Assembly: GCA_027576995.1 (NCBI GenBank)
Contig: JANBQC010000323.1
Coordinates: forward strand, 11,694 to 31,494
Direction of reading: 5' to 3'
Length of the DNA stretch: 19,801 nucleotides
Origin: Dimargaris cristalligena
Lineage: Eukaryota; Kickxellomycota; Dimargaritomycetes; Dimargaritales; Dimargaritaceae
Part shown: one piece after another, positions 9,526-18,589 of the stretch
Layout of the letters: every line of letters begins with the position of its first letter
Position numbering within the stretch: the stretch's first letter is position 1
Position numbers and translations under genes: made by a program
Notes under the pieces: model-generated
Told to the model about the DNA's origin: nothing
Database searches by the model: none
Seen by the model: only the letters and a program-made list of their open reading frames with translations

Positions 9526-11283
9526 ATGTTACACACGAGCCTTAACGACGTGCGACCCAGCGACAGCGAGAATAACACCGTTCTTGGCGAAGCACTTGAC
9601 TATTCGGCCGTCGACTTATGCCCGAAAGATAAACCGCTACCAGTTACCGACAGTGATGCCGACCCGACTCCATTAATCGCCAATTCCGATATTTCCGATG
9701 AAAAAGCGCTGGACGACCCACCAAGGGGTCCTCTTGAAGATGGCACCCAAGTCGAGTCCGGGGACCCGCCTCCCATAAGTGCGGCCAAACTCACAGTGAT
9801 TATGATTGGGCTCTGTCTTGGTTCCTTCCTGGCCTTCATCGACATGACCATTGTGGCCACGGCCTTGCCCGAAATCGGTTCCCAGCTGGGTGCATTTAAC
9901 GAAATCACCTGGGTGGCTTCATCGTATATGTTAACCACAACTGCGTTACAGCCCCTGTATGGCAAGTTTTCAGATATTTTCGGCCGGGTGCCCGCTATTC
10001 TTTTTGCCCTCGTTGTATTTCTGGTGGGCTGTGCCATTTGTGGGGCGGCCCAAAATATTATGACCCTTATTATCGCCCGCGGTTTAGCCGGTATCGGGGG
10101 TGCTGGTTTAATATCTCTTAGTTTGATTGTCGTGTCGGACATTGTACCTCTGAACAAGCGCGCTTTATTTCTGGGGGCCTTTGGCGGCGTATTCGCCATC
10201 TCAAGTGTCATTGGCCCTCTAATCGGCGGGGCTTTCACCGATTATGTATCGTGGCGCTGGGTCTTCTATATCAACTTGCCCATCGGTGCGGTCACTCTCC
10301 TGGTAATCATTTTCTTCCTGCGTATTCCCCAGCCCAAAGGGTCCATATTGATCAAACTGAGAAAGGTCGACTATTTGGGAACCATTCTTTTAGTCGCTGG
10401 CCTCGTCTTCCTTCTCTTGGCCATCATTTGGGGCGGCAAGGACTATCCCTGGAATGACAAGCGCATCATTTCGTTTTTCTGCGTCGGATTTGCCCTCATC
10501 ATCTTATTTATCCTGGCCGAGATCTATGTGGCGACCGAACCCATCATCCCCATGTCCCTGTTCCGCTACCGCAACATCAGCATTAGCTACATTAATGGCG
10601 CGTTCCTCGGATTAGCCGCGAACGGCATCATCTTTTATATGCCCATTTACTTCAGTGTCGCCCTGGGTGATTCAGCGACGCAGGCTGGCATCAAACTCCT
10701 GCCCTTTATGCTCGGTATGGTCGCTGGGATCACCGCGGGAGGTCTTTACATCAACAAAACCGGCCGTTGCCGTGAGATTGTCTGGGTCGGGAGTATCATT
10801 GCTACAGTTGGCGCAGGTCTTTTAACGTCTTTGAATGTTAATACGACCATTGGCCATGTCGTTGGGTATCTTCTCATCATCGGGGTTGGCTTGGGGCTGA
10901 ACCACCAGACCATGTTGGTGATCGCCCAGTCGACTGGCAAAGAATCCGAAGTAGCCATTATCACTGCGTGTCTCAACTTCTTCAACGTTATAGGGGGTAC
11001 CCTAGGCGTGGCAATTTTTTCGGCTATCCTGAATAACGTCCTCAATGACCGACTCGCTCACATTCCCGGCCTCGATTTGGGGAAACTCGCCCAAGACCCC
11101 GCCGCTATCAATGATATGGGTGTGTCCGAGGACGCTCGTCACCAATTCACCGAAGCCTACGTGAAGGCCATCAGCTCCCTGTTTATACCCCTGATCCCCA
11201 TGATGGGTATTAAATTCATTCTCGCCCTCGGATACCAACATATCCCCCTGCGAACTGACCTTAAGGATGATGAGAAGGATTAA
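9526..11283 (+). CDS. DHA2-family MFS transporter, paralogue 1 (14 TM drug/proton antiporter type)
   Basis: 585 residues, no intron. The frame is open upstream, but the only nearby ATG is 9526, and the residues after it (MLHTSLNDV then SDSENNTV) align with the starts of both paralogues. Its context is weak (T at -3). Architecture: acidic, proline-rich cytosolic tail (1-86), then about 14 hydrophobic segments from 88 to 570. Signatures: DHA2 motif around FIDMTIVATALPEIG (104-118, Asp106), motif A GKFSDIFGR (146-154), the Arg185 motif-B region IARGLAGIGG, and antiporter motif C with GPLIGG (230-235) in TM5, followed by SWRWVFYINLPIG. These proteins use the proton gradient to export small molecules at the plasma or vacuolar membrane; some fungal members move basic amino acids or toxins. 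The substrate cannot be told. TM12 carries Asn459-His460 where the paralogues have SF or YF. Confidence 0.95.
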   Translation: MLHTSLNDVRPSDSENNTVLGEALDYSAVDLCPKDKPLPVTDSDADPTPLIANSDISDEKALDDPPRGPLEDGTQVESGDPPPISAAKLTVIMIGLCLGSFLAFIDMTIVATALPEIGSQLGAFNEITWVASSYMLTTTALQPLYGKFSDIFGRVPAILFALVVFLVGCAICGAAQNIMTLIIARGLAGIGGAGLISLSLIVVSDIVPLNKRALFLGAFGGVFAISSVIGPLIGGAFTDYVSWRWVFYINLPIGAVTLLVIIFFLRIPQPKGSILIKLRKVDYLGTILLVAGLVFLLLAIIWGGKDYPWNDKRIISFFCVGFALIILFILAEIYVATEPIIPMSLFRYRNISISYINGAFLGLAANGIIFYMPIYFSVALGDSATQAGIKLLPFMLGMVAGITAGGLYINKTGRCREIVWVGSIIATVGAGLLTSLNVNTTIGHVVGYLLIIGVGLGLNHQTMLVIAQSTGKESEVAIITACLNFFNVIGGTLGVAIFSAILNNVLNDRLAHIPGLDLGKLAQDPAAINDMGVSEDARHQFTEAYVKAISSLFIPLIPMMGIKFILALGYQHIPLRTDLKDDEKD

Positions 11284-12138
11284 ACCTCTACCATCGAATC
11301 CTATATTTAATAGCAGATTTACCCCTGCATTTCCTTTAGTCTTTGGGCTATTGGATTCCCCTACCCGCCCTTCTTGTTAGGCCATATTCAAGATGGTGTT
11401 AAATAATGGACCAGCCCTGTTGTTTTTTTCTAAAACAAATTATGCAATCCGGCCCTTTTCCCCATTAAATCCATGACTGGGGTCCCCAAAGTTATGGTTT
11501 TTCCAATTGAAATATTACCCAATGCGTATTTTACCTCTCATATGTAGCATGTTTATTCAACGGTAACGCTATGTATACAAACCTACATTGAACCTTGGGA
11601 ATGCCAAGAATTACGGTTTAATATTATGAGGGGCTATTCTTTCACCAGTTGAATTGTAACAATTCACAGTCTATTTATTATCAGGTGCACCAGGGTATTT
11701 CAGTTAAAACCGTCCCTGTTTTATTGACAGAGGGAACATGAGAAATATTAGAGGTCTGATGGTTGGCAAGTCGGAATATGCGAAGGTCGAAAGGTGGACC
11801 TGCCAGCCAAACGTGGAGGCTTGGTGGGGAGGGGAATACTCATATGCAGGACTACTGGGTATGGCAAGTAAATTACTCGCCCCTTGTGCAGCGAATGTAT
11901 TAAATATTAGATTTGTACTAATTAATAGGGACCTACTGTCGAGTATCTCAATTACTTGCAATGCAACAGTTAAGCTGATGAATTCTACCGTAAAATGAAC
12001 GACGGGTCGAGCGGCTGTGTTGGCTGCCTGGGCAATTTCCTACGCCTTGCCTTCTCCCGCTCACCCTTGCATTGTAATTAATGATACATTGGCCCCGTAA
12101 ATGGGAGGTGGCCGGACATTCCTTGATGGGCTGCAGAG

Positions 12139-12167
12139 GCGGAGTGAAAGAACAGGATTCACTCCGC
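12139..12167. repeat. Perfect 10-bp inverted repeat with 9-base loop
   Basis: GCGGAGTGAA at 12139-12148 and its exact reverse complement at 12158-12167 flank a nine-base spacer. No gene touches it. It could be a cruciform or RNA hairpin, or a spaced protein-binding site. The function is unknown. Confidence 0.6.
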
Positions 12168-12538
12168 ACAATATCCTCCTTTTACCTTTTTCGCTAATTT
12201 AGAAACTGACCAAGTGGCCTGCCTCCGCAGCCATATTGACACTACTTACACACTCCGTAGAAGATGATGGTCGACGACCGATTGGCAGATTCGCGCCAGA
12301 GTTTCACTGCAAATCACCTGGGTCTATATTAGTAAGCAACTGGTATGCCCAGTTTAGAAGAAAAGAAGGTTAGGCTTCTAATGGCTATAGTGTATTAGAG
12401 GGTATTTATTTTGTTGTTTATCAATAAATCCACACCGGATCCACCAATAAACGGCCTGGCATGACTTCCAGTTCTCCAAATCAGATTGATTCAGTATTAA
12501 GTCTTTGTTACGGGTATCAGGTTTAATATCGGAGATCA

Positions 12539-12913
12539 ATGGCCGCGAACTCCTTAGCTCCGCAGTCAAACAAAAACCTTGAAAGAGAAGATCCACACTA
12601 CCGGCCGAGTTCCCAGGTGTTTATCTGTTTGGCTGCACCCCCTGCCCATTGGCTGTCGGCCACGGGTCTGAAAGTGGGTCGCGACGACAGTCAACTGATC
12701 TGTACGGTACCACTGTTTACAGGAGCCCAAAGGGCTATAATATTCACACTCACCACTATCCTAGGACGCACCCAGACGAAATCTACCGGATGGTCGGCAA
12801 ACACGCACTGGGAAAAATATAGACACCCTCCCACCCCGTTAAGGAATGTGGTGGCCGGCAGTGGCCTGATTAGTCAGCCGAATGTGCTGGTGATTAAGTG
12901 TGCGGACTTTTGA
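12539..12913 (+). CDS. Doubtful 124-codon ORF between transporters 1 and 2
   Basis: ATG-started open frame with fair context (T at -3, G at +4) in a locally G+C-richer island. The product has no recognisable domain, signal peptide or membrane segment, and codon use is flatter than in the neighbouring genes. A second frame (12583-12819) in the same island reads at least as protein-like, so this may be a fragment of a decayed or intron-containing gene, or chance. It is kept because it is the longest ATG-started frame in any of the intergenic stretches. Confidence 0.2.
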   Translation: MAANSLAPQSNKNLEREDPHYRPSSQVFICLAAPPAHWLSATGLKVGRDDSQLICTVPLFTGAQRAIIFTLTTILGRTQTKSTGWSANTHWEKYRHPPTPLRNVVAGSGLISQPNVLVIKCADF

Positions 12914-13013
12914 CGGCTATCATCTTCAACGGATTTGGCAGAAAAGGAGGAGCCGTTTGAGCGATTTACATCTTGGTTCAACACATAAATACTGCCCCTA
13001 ACCGCCCTCTCAA

Positions 13014-13020
13014 TATAAAT
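13014..13020 (+). promoter_or_regulatory. TATA-like element of transporter 2
   Basis: TATAAAT about 145 bases upstream of the ATG, in a moderately AT-rich context. Position fits a core promoter; nothing else supports it. Confidence 0.35.
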
Positions 13021-13160
13021 ATGACTTACTAGATCACTATTTAGACCCTACCTAAAAGCCAGTCGTTCTTCCTTATTTATTTATTTGTAGTACCCTAGAC
13101 CTATTTATTACACCGTGTAAGAATTGTACTGGTCCCATTTTTATCAGCGTTAATCTCACC

Positions 13161-14900
13161 ATGACATACACCGGTCTGGCCAATGCCCGGACCAGCAACA
13201 GCGAGAACAATACCGTTCTCGGGGAAAGCCCGGAGCATTCGGCCTTCAACCTGAATCCGCTAACCCGGTCGCCCACTATCACCAGTACTGACCCCACCCC
13301 CCTATTTAAGGCGGCGGACCCACAGGGTGAAAAGCTCCCGCCGCTGGAGCTTGAGGGCAGTTCGCCCCTCGACGCCGAGGAACCTCCCCCGATTAGTATG
13401 AAGAAACTAATCGTCATTATGATTGGTCTGTGTCTCGGTACTTTTCTGGCCTTTATCGACCTGACCATTGTGGCCACGGCCTTGCCCGAGATTGGTACGC
13501 AGCTCAATGCCTTTGACGAAATTACCTGGGTGGCCTCGTCATATATGTTGACGGCCACTGCCCTGCAGCCCCTGTACGGCAAATTTTCGGATATTTTCGG
13601 CCGGGTGCCCGTTATCCTGTTCGCTCTGGTCGTCTTCATGGTCGGCTGTGCCATCTGCGGGGCGGCCCAGAATATCATGACCCTTATTATCGCCCGCGGT
13701 TTGGCCGGTATCGGCGGCGCCGGTTTAATATCTCTCAGCATGATTATCGTATCTGATATTGTGCCCCTTAATAAGCGCGCGTTGTTCCTGGGTATCTTCG
13801 GGGGTATATTCGCTATTGCTAGTATCGCCGGGCCCCTACTCGGTGGTGCTTTTACCGACTACGTGTCGTGGCGCTGGGTCTTTTACATCAATCTGCCCAT
13901 TGGCGCAGTCACACTTCTAGTGGTTATTTTCTTCCTGCGCATTCCCCATCCCAAAGGCTCTATGCTGGCCAAGTTACGCAAAATTGACTACCTGGGCACT
14001 TTCCTTTTGGTGGCCGGTATTGTTTTCATCCTTTTAGCTATTTTGTGGGGCGGCAAAGACTACCCTTGGGACGATAAGCGCATCATTGCCTTTTTCTGCG
14101 TTGGGTTCATTCTCATCATTTTTTTTGTTTTAGCGGAGATTTACGTTGTACCTGAACCCATCATCCCCATGACCTTGTTCCGTAGCCGGAATGTCTGCAT
14201 TAGCTATGTCAACACCCTGCTCCTTGGAATAGCCGTATTGGGTGTCATCTTTTATTTACCTATTTATTTCAGTGTGGTTCGCGGGGATTCCGCCACCCAG
14301 GCCGGTATCAAACTCCTGCCCTTCATGCTCGGGATGGTTGCTGGGATTGCCGTCTCGGGGGTTTATATCAACAAAACCGGTCGGTGTCGGGAGATGGTCT
14401 GGGTCGGGAGTGTAATCGCCACCGTTGGTGCTGGTCTCATGACTACCCTGAGCGTCGACTTATCCATTGGCCATATTATCGGATATCTGCTTATTTTAGG
14501 GATAGGCCTAGGGTTCAGTTTCCAAACCATGCTGATGATTGGCCAGTCGGCCGCTGAGGAATCGGAAGTTGCCGTGGTTACGGCCTGCTACAATTTCTTC
14601 AACGTCATTGGGGGTACCCTAGGGGTGGCCATTTTCGCCGCCATTATGAACAACGTTCTAAATACCCGCCTGGCCCTCATTCCTGGTCTTGATTTAGCCA
14701 CGTTGGCTGCCTCGCCGTCCGCCATCAACACTATGGACGTGACCGACGATGCCCGTCACCAGTTTATGGAGGCCTACGTGAAGGCCATCAGCACCTCATT
14801 CATCCCTCTTATTCCGATGATGGGTGTAACGTTTCTCCTCTCACTAGGTTACAAACACGTCCCACTAAGAAAAGACTTGACCGGGGGTGCCCACGGCTAA
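13161..14900 (+). CDS. DHA2-family MFS transporter, paralogue 2
   Basis: 579 residues, intronless, starting at an ATG with A at -3. It has the same layout as its neighbours: cytosolic tail (1-81) with SENNTV near residue 14, DPTPL at 44-48 and PPPIS at 75-79, then about 14 membrane segments. The DHA2 signature FIDLTIVATALPEIG carries Asp100, motif A GKFSDIFGR spans 140-148, and TM5 holds the antiporter motif C as GPLLGG followed by SWRWVFYINLPIG. It is the closest of the set to paralogue 1, with long nearly identical protein blocks and DNA patches. Expected role: proton-coupled export (or vacuolar import) of an unknown small molecule. Of the three it shows the fewest unusual residues at conserved sites, so it may be nearest to the ancestral function; this is inference. 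AATAAA lies 41 bases past the stop. Confidence 0.95.
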   Translation: MTYTGLANARTSNSENNTVLGESPEHSAFNLNPLTRSPTITSTDPTPLFKAADPQGEKLPPLELEGSSPLDAEEPPPISMKKLIVIMIGLCLGTFLAFIDLTIVATALPEIGTQLNAFDEITWVASSYMLTATALQPLYGKFSDIFGRVPVILFALVVFMVGCAICGAAQNIMTLIIARGLAGIGGAGLISLSMIIVSDIVPLNKRALFLGIFGGIFAIASIAGPLLGGAFTDYVSWRWVFYINLPIGAVTLLVVIFFLRIPHPKGSMLAKLRKIDYLGTFLLVAGIVFILLAILWGGKDYPWDDKRIIAFFCVGFILIIFFVLAEIYVVPEPIIPMTLFRSRNVCISYVNTLLLGIAVLGVIFYLPIYFSVVRGDSATQAGIKLLPFMLGMVAGIAVSGVYINKTGRCREMVWVGSVIATVGAGLMTTLSVDLSIGHIIGYLLILGIGLGFSFQTMLMIGQSAAEESEVAVVTACYNFFNVIGGTLGVAIFAAIMNNVLNTRLALIPGLDLATLAASPSAINTMDVTDDARHQFMEAYVKAISTSFIPLIPMMGVTFLLSLGYKHVPLRKDLTGGAHG

Positions 14901-14941
14901 TTCATACCCTACCCATTATCGTATTTACATATTAGAACACC

Positions 14942-14947
14942 AATAAA
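14942..14947 (+). terminator. Polyadenylation signal AATAAA of transporter 2
   Basis: Exact AATAAA 41 bases after the stop codon of transporter 2, a suitable distance for a poly(A) signal. It was assigned by position only. Confidence 0.4.
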
Positions 14948-16452
14948 ATTAATAGACGAAGTGAGGTGCTTGCGGGTTCGAAATGAGAGCCAAAACTTAT
15001 GGAATGGAGGGAAAAGATGCCCTAAATAAGTGAATTTGGATGTAATTACATGGTGTATAAAAAATATGGCGGTCGACTCGTTGTAGGAAACGTACAAGTA
15101 TTTGGGATAGGGGTGTACAGCCTACTTTTCCCCAATATACAATGCCTGAATTTCATTTTCCTTGAGTATCAATAGGTATTTAGTCATTCCACGTCGGCTC
15201 GCTACACAGCGGTCATCTTTTTTGTCCTGCATGGCCCATTCGTGTGTAGAAAGGTGCGCCAGTTTTGATGATTATAGTACAAGGAAATACCCGCTGCTGA
15301 ATCGCCATTAATATGTATGTGGTTTTTTCAAGAACACTACGTTTGTTGCTCAGGGAGAAAGGACCCGAGTGAGGGAAATAGGGTAGAGTGTAAAGTTTCG
15401 TAAGCTAGGATCCAGCTAACTCTCCGAGTAGTTTGAACCGGTTAATGGGCGTGACTATCGGCTTTATATATGTTATTCGCTATATATTGTGAGGTTAGAA
15501 TAAGTGTATACCTGCATAGGAAGGCTTGCTCAACTGTATACAGGGGGATGCTTTGAAGTTCAAGAAAAGCATGTTGTTAAAGACTCGACCCCTCTCACAA
15601 TAATGGTTGGTTTTAGTAATCCCACCGCATAAATGACACTTACATATTTGTACTAGCCACGCCGAATCATATATCATCAGATAAATACTCAATTGAATTG
15701 TATATTTGACGATATAGTAGTGCTGCGCGTTTTATTGTCAAGGGATATCGACATTTTTATTAATGTTTTTACCACCTGAATCACCAGGCCTATCTCAAAT
15801 AACCCCTATTTTAAATCATATAATTTTTAGCCACTGTCTACCAAGCGCTGATGCTTCCAAATGTAGTTGTGCGCAACTCTCACACCAGCACGACCAGACC
15901 CTTCGAATATGACGAATGAAATTATGCCACCTGTCAAAAGATTGTCCACCTTGCTCCGGTTGATTTCCCTCAGCGCTTTGGTCCTACTAATGATCACAGC
16001 CTACCATTTATAGATACTAGCATATCGAATTGAGCGTATAAAATGTGGTGCACGGTATACATCCTATCTCCCATTGGCTGTATACCCAACCAATTAAAAA
16101 TGACCACGGGTCCAGAAGCAGATATTCCCCAATTTGGCTTGGGTGGCGGGCCTGTTTTGTAAAAATAAATCTTAGTTATAGTACTATTCTGCCGGCGCGT
16201 GCTGTACACTGGTCGAAATAAATCAGGTAATTCACTGCGGTAAAGTGAGGGAAATATTATATCCCTCAAGCCGGGGGGTAGCCCAACAGTCGGGTCTATT
16301 GTGAATTGGAGATGGAGAGAGTCTATCAGTAGAGTCGGCGGACGTATAGTGAGGGGATATAGCCCTAGAGGCCCATTCGCCAACCTGGCCTACAAATATA
16401 GCTTATCGCCCTGTCCCATGAAAATTAGGGTCCCCTGCATCCACTCCCCTGG

Positions 16453-16459
16453 TATATAA
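16453..16459 (+). promoter_or_regulatory. TATA-like element of transporter 3
   Basis: TATATAA lies 80 bases upstream of the ATG, just after a CCCCT pentamer. Of the TATA-like sites here it has the most convincing distance, and pyrimidine-rich sequence follows it before the start codon. Confidence 0.45.
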
Positions 16460-16538
16460 CGGCCATTGTTATATGTGATATTTACCTGCTTAATTTATTT
16501 TCCCTCCTTTTCTATAACTGTAAGTTCTGGCCAGCGCC

Positions 16539-18248
16539 ATGGCTTACTCCAGCGTCAATAATGTCGAGCCTGGTGACAGCGAGAATAGCACTGTTCGGAC
16601 GGGAAGTCCGGCATACCTAGTTACCGACATGAAACTCGAAGCCGATGGTGACCCCACGCGTTTTATCGCCACCCCAGAGGCAACAAGCGAAAAGCCACCC
16701 CCGGATCTCGAGGGCAGCCCGCTCGAAATCCCTCTCAACAACCCCGGTGAACCCCCCCCAATGAGTACCGGCAAGCTCATCATCATTATGATTGGACTGT
16801 GTTTGGGCACATTTCTGGCTTTTGTGGATATCACCATCGTGGCCACGGCTTTACCTATCATCGGCGCCCAGCTCCGGGCCTTCTATGAAATTACGTGGGT
16901 CACAACGTCCTATCTGCTAACTTCCACCGCGTTGCGACCACTGTACGGCAAATTCTCGGATATTTTCGGCCGCGTACCCGTAATTCTGTTCGCCCTCGTC
17001 ACCTTTTTGGTCGGCTGTGCCATTTGCGGAGCGGCCCAGAATATTATGATGCTCATTATTGCGCGTGGGCTGGCCGGTATCGGTGGGGCTGGGCTGGTGT
17101 CCCTCAGCTACATTATCATTTCCGATATGGTTCCTCTGGACAGGCGGGCACTCTTCTTAGGGGCCTTTAGCGCCATGTTTGCCATCGCTAGTATTGCTGG
17201 GCCCCTACTCGGAGGGGTCTTCGCTGACTACGTGTCCTGGCGCTGGGTCTTCTATATCAACTTACCCATCGGCGCCGTAACGCTTCTCGTGATTCTATTT
17301 GCCATACGTATGCCCTACCCCAAAGGATCCATACTAAACAAATTGGGCAAAATCGACTACTTGGGCACGTTCCTCCTAGTGGCGGGCACCACCTTCGTCC
17401 TCCTGGCTATTCTGTGGGGCGGCAAGGACTATCCCTGGAACGACAAGCGCATCATATCCTTCTTCTGTGTCGGGTTCGCTCTTATAATTTTGTTTATATT
17501 GGCCGAAATGTTCATTGTAGCCGAGCCTGTCGTTCCCATGTCTTTATTTCGCTACCGCAACATCTACATTAGCTTCACCGGCGTGTTCTTCTTAGGAGTT
17601 GCCATCATGGGTACCGTTTTCTACCTGCCCATTTTCTTTAATGTGGTGCACAACGACTCGGCAACAATGGCGGGGGTCAAACTACTTCCCTTTATGCTTA
17701 GTATGGTCGCAGGTAACTTTATCAGCGCCGCCCTCATCCAAAAGTCCGGCCGCTGCCGGGAAATCGTCTGGGTCGGAACGGTTATTGCCACGGTGGGAGC
17801 CGGTTTGCTGACCACCCTGAGCCGAGACTCTAGTGTCGGACACGAAGTCGGTTACACCTTAATTTTCGGACTGGGTATGGGCCTTTATTTCCAGACGATG
17901 CTGATGATTTGCCAGTCCACCGCCGAAGCGTCCGAAGTGGCCATCGTCACCGCTTGCTACAATTTCTTCGAAGCCATCGGTGCGACGCTGGGTTTGGCGA
18001 TTATTTCGGCCATTATGAACAACGTTTTGACTACTCGGCTCGCTCTTATTCCAGGCCTCGACCTGGCCGCCCTTAGTGCTTCGCCAGCTGATATTTACAC
18101 CATGGACGTGTCGGAAGAAACCCGCAGTCAATTCATTGATGCGTATGTCAAGGCCATCAGCACTGCACTCATCCCCGTCATCCCAATGATGGGTGTTACA
18201 TTCCTCCTCTCGCTTGCTTATAAGCACATTCCACTGCAAAGCAAATAG
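16539..18248 (+). CDS. DHA2-family MFS transporter, paralogue 3 (most divergent)
   Basis: 569 residues, intronless, with a good start context (GCCATGG). The cytosolic tail (1-78) keeps SENSTV, DPT, EKPPP, LEGSPL and PPPMS in the same order as the paralogues. The membrane domain has the DHA2 signature FVDITIVATALPIIG (Asp97), motif A GKFSDIFGR (137-145) and motif C GPLLGG in TM5. Differences from both neighbours: Arg133 replaces the Gln of ALQPLYG in TM2 just before motif A, YINKTGR becomes LIQKSGR in a cytosolic loop, and the segment around TM9-10 diverges. These suggest a changed substrate range while the proton-antiport core is kept; this is inference. The gene converges on the GPI-anchored protein gene, 341 bases away. 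Confidence 0.94.
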   Translation: MAYSSVNNVEPGDSENSTVRTGSPAYLVTDMKLEADGDPTRFIATPEATSEKPPPDLEGSPLEIPLNNPGEPPPMSTGKLIIIMIGLCLGTFLAFVDITIVATALPIIGAQLRAFYEITWVTTSYLLTSTALRPLYGKFSDIFGRVPVILFALVTFLVGCAICGAAQNIMMLIIARGLAGIGGAGLVSLSYIIISDMVPLDRRALFLGAFSAMFAIASIAGPLLGGVFADYVSWRWVFYINLPIGAVTLLVILFAIRMPYPKGSILNKLGKIDYLGTFLLVAGTTFVLLAILWGGKDYPWNDKRIISFFCVGFALIILFILAEMFIVAEPVVPMSLFRYRNIYISFTGVFFLGVAIMGTVFYLPIFFNVVHNDSATMAGVKLLPFMLSMVAGNFISAALIQKSGRCREIVWVGTVIATVGAGLLTTLSRDSSVGHEVGYTLIFGLGMGLYFQTMLMICQSTAEASEVAIVTACYNFFEAIGATLGLAIISAIMNNVLTTRLALIPGLDLAALSASPADIYTMDVSEETRSQFIDAYVKAISTALIPVIPMMGVTFLLSLAYKHIPLQSK

Positions 18249-18589
18249 AGCGACGGTCCTGGGGCTGTACTGCCGTTTGGTCCACTCTTTTGCAACGATT
18301 TCAATGAGCACTCGCACTTTTATGGGTCAAAGTGCGCATCTTAATTATTATTTAATTTCAATGATCCGGCATTCCCTAACCCTTCGGTGGTCAGAATGAT
18401 TAAAGTAAAACAATGTATTTCTTTTTGGATATTTTATAGTGGATTAAGAGAAATTATCATGACATTTTTCCCAGTAAAATAAATTTAGCTGCAATATCAA
18501 GAGTCGCCAGCGATTGAAAAGATGTTTCGCTTTAAAGTATCTTACAATTCACTTAGGGTGAATAAAGTGTAGTCAACAATTCAGTGAAA
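18249..18589. other. Convergent 3' intergenic region
   Basis: Shared 3' region of transporter 3 (plus) and the GPI protein gene (minus). AATAAA on the plus strand at 18478-18483 and 18561-18566 could end the transporter transcript; the second lies only 24 bases from the opposing stop codon. No TTTATT (minus-strand AATAAA) is present. No gene is seen here. Confidence 0.5.

Larger units (their letters stand above)
11284..13160. other. Intergenic region between transporters 1 and 2
   Basis: About 1.88 kb, slightly longer than one transporter gene. Nothing in it resembles a decayed transporter. It holds a perfect 10-bp hairpin (12139-12167), a 124-codon ATG-started open frame (12539-12913, plus), an ATTT run at about 13072-13086 and the promoter of transporter 2. 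ATTAAA at 11464-11469 could serve as the poly(A) signal of transporter 1. Confidence 0.55.
14901..16538. other. Intergenic region between transporters 2 and 3
   Basis: About 1.64 kb. It holds the 3' UTR of transporter 2 and the promoter of transporter 3. The longest frame (15994-16383, minus, 129 codons) has no ATG and is rich in ATA codons that real genes here avoid. No mobile element, RNA gene or transporter remnant was recognised. Confidence 0.55.
9526..18248 (+). repeat. Tandem array of three DHA2 transporter genes
   Basis: Three same-strand, intronless paralogues stand head to tail with 1.6-1.9 kb between them. Proteins align from the N-tail motifs to the last membrane segment, with small length differences mostly in the tails. 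Paralogues 1 and 2 share long near-identical DNA patches; paralogue 3 is clearly older or faster evolving. The pattern is that of local unequal duplication. The intergenic DNA is not visibly duplicated, so each gene probably has its own promoter. Confidence 0.85.

Noticed and set aside
9600..10238. Long antisense open frame over the start of transporter 1 (212 codons), with similar ones over transporter 2 (13073-13741) and transporter 3 (16544-16861)
   Set aside because: They resemble one another only because the sense genes are paralogous; the codon bias of membrane protein genes leaves antisense frames open. No start context or domain supports them.
12995..12999. CCCCT pentamers (stress-response-element-like) upstream of transporters, also at 16431-16435 and 16446-16450
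   Set aside because: The pentamer is frequent in C-rich stretches here and is not placed consistently before all three genes.
15994..16383. 129-codon minus-strand open frame
   Set aside because: It starts at TTG just after an in-frame TAG, has no ATG near its beginning, is rich in ATA codons that the real genes avoid, and shows no motif.
9526..18248. Idea that the transporters belong to a secondary-metabolite cluster
   Set aside because: No synthase, oxidase, transferase or pathway regulator lies anywhere in the window.
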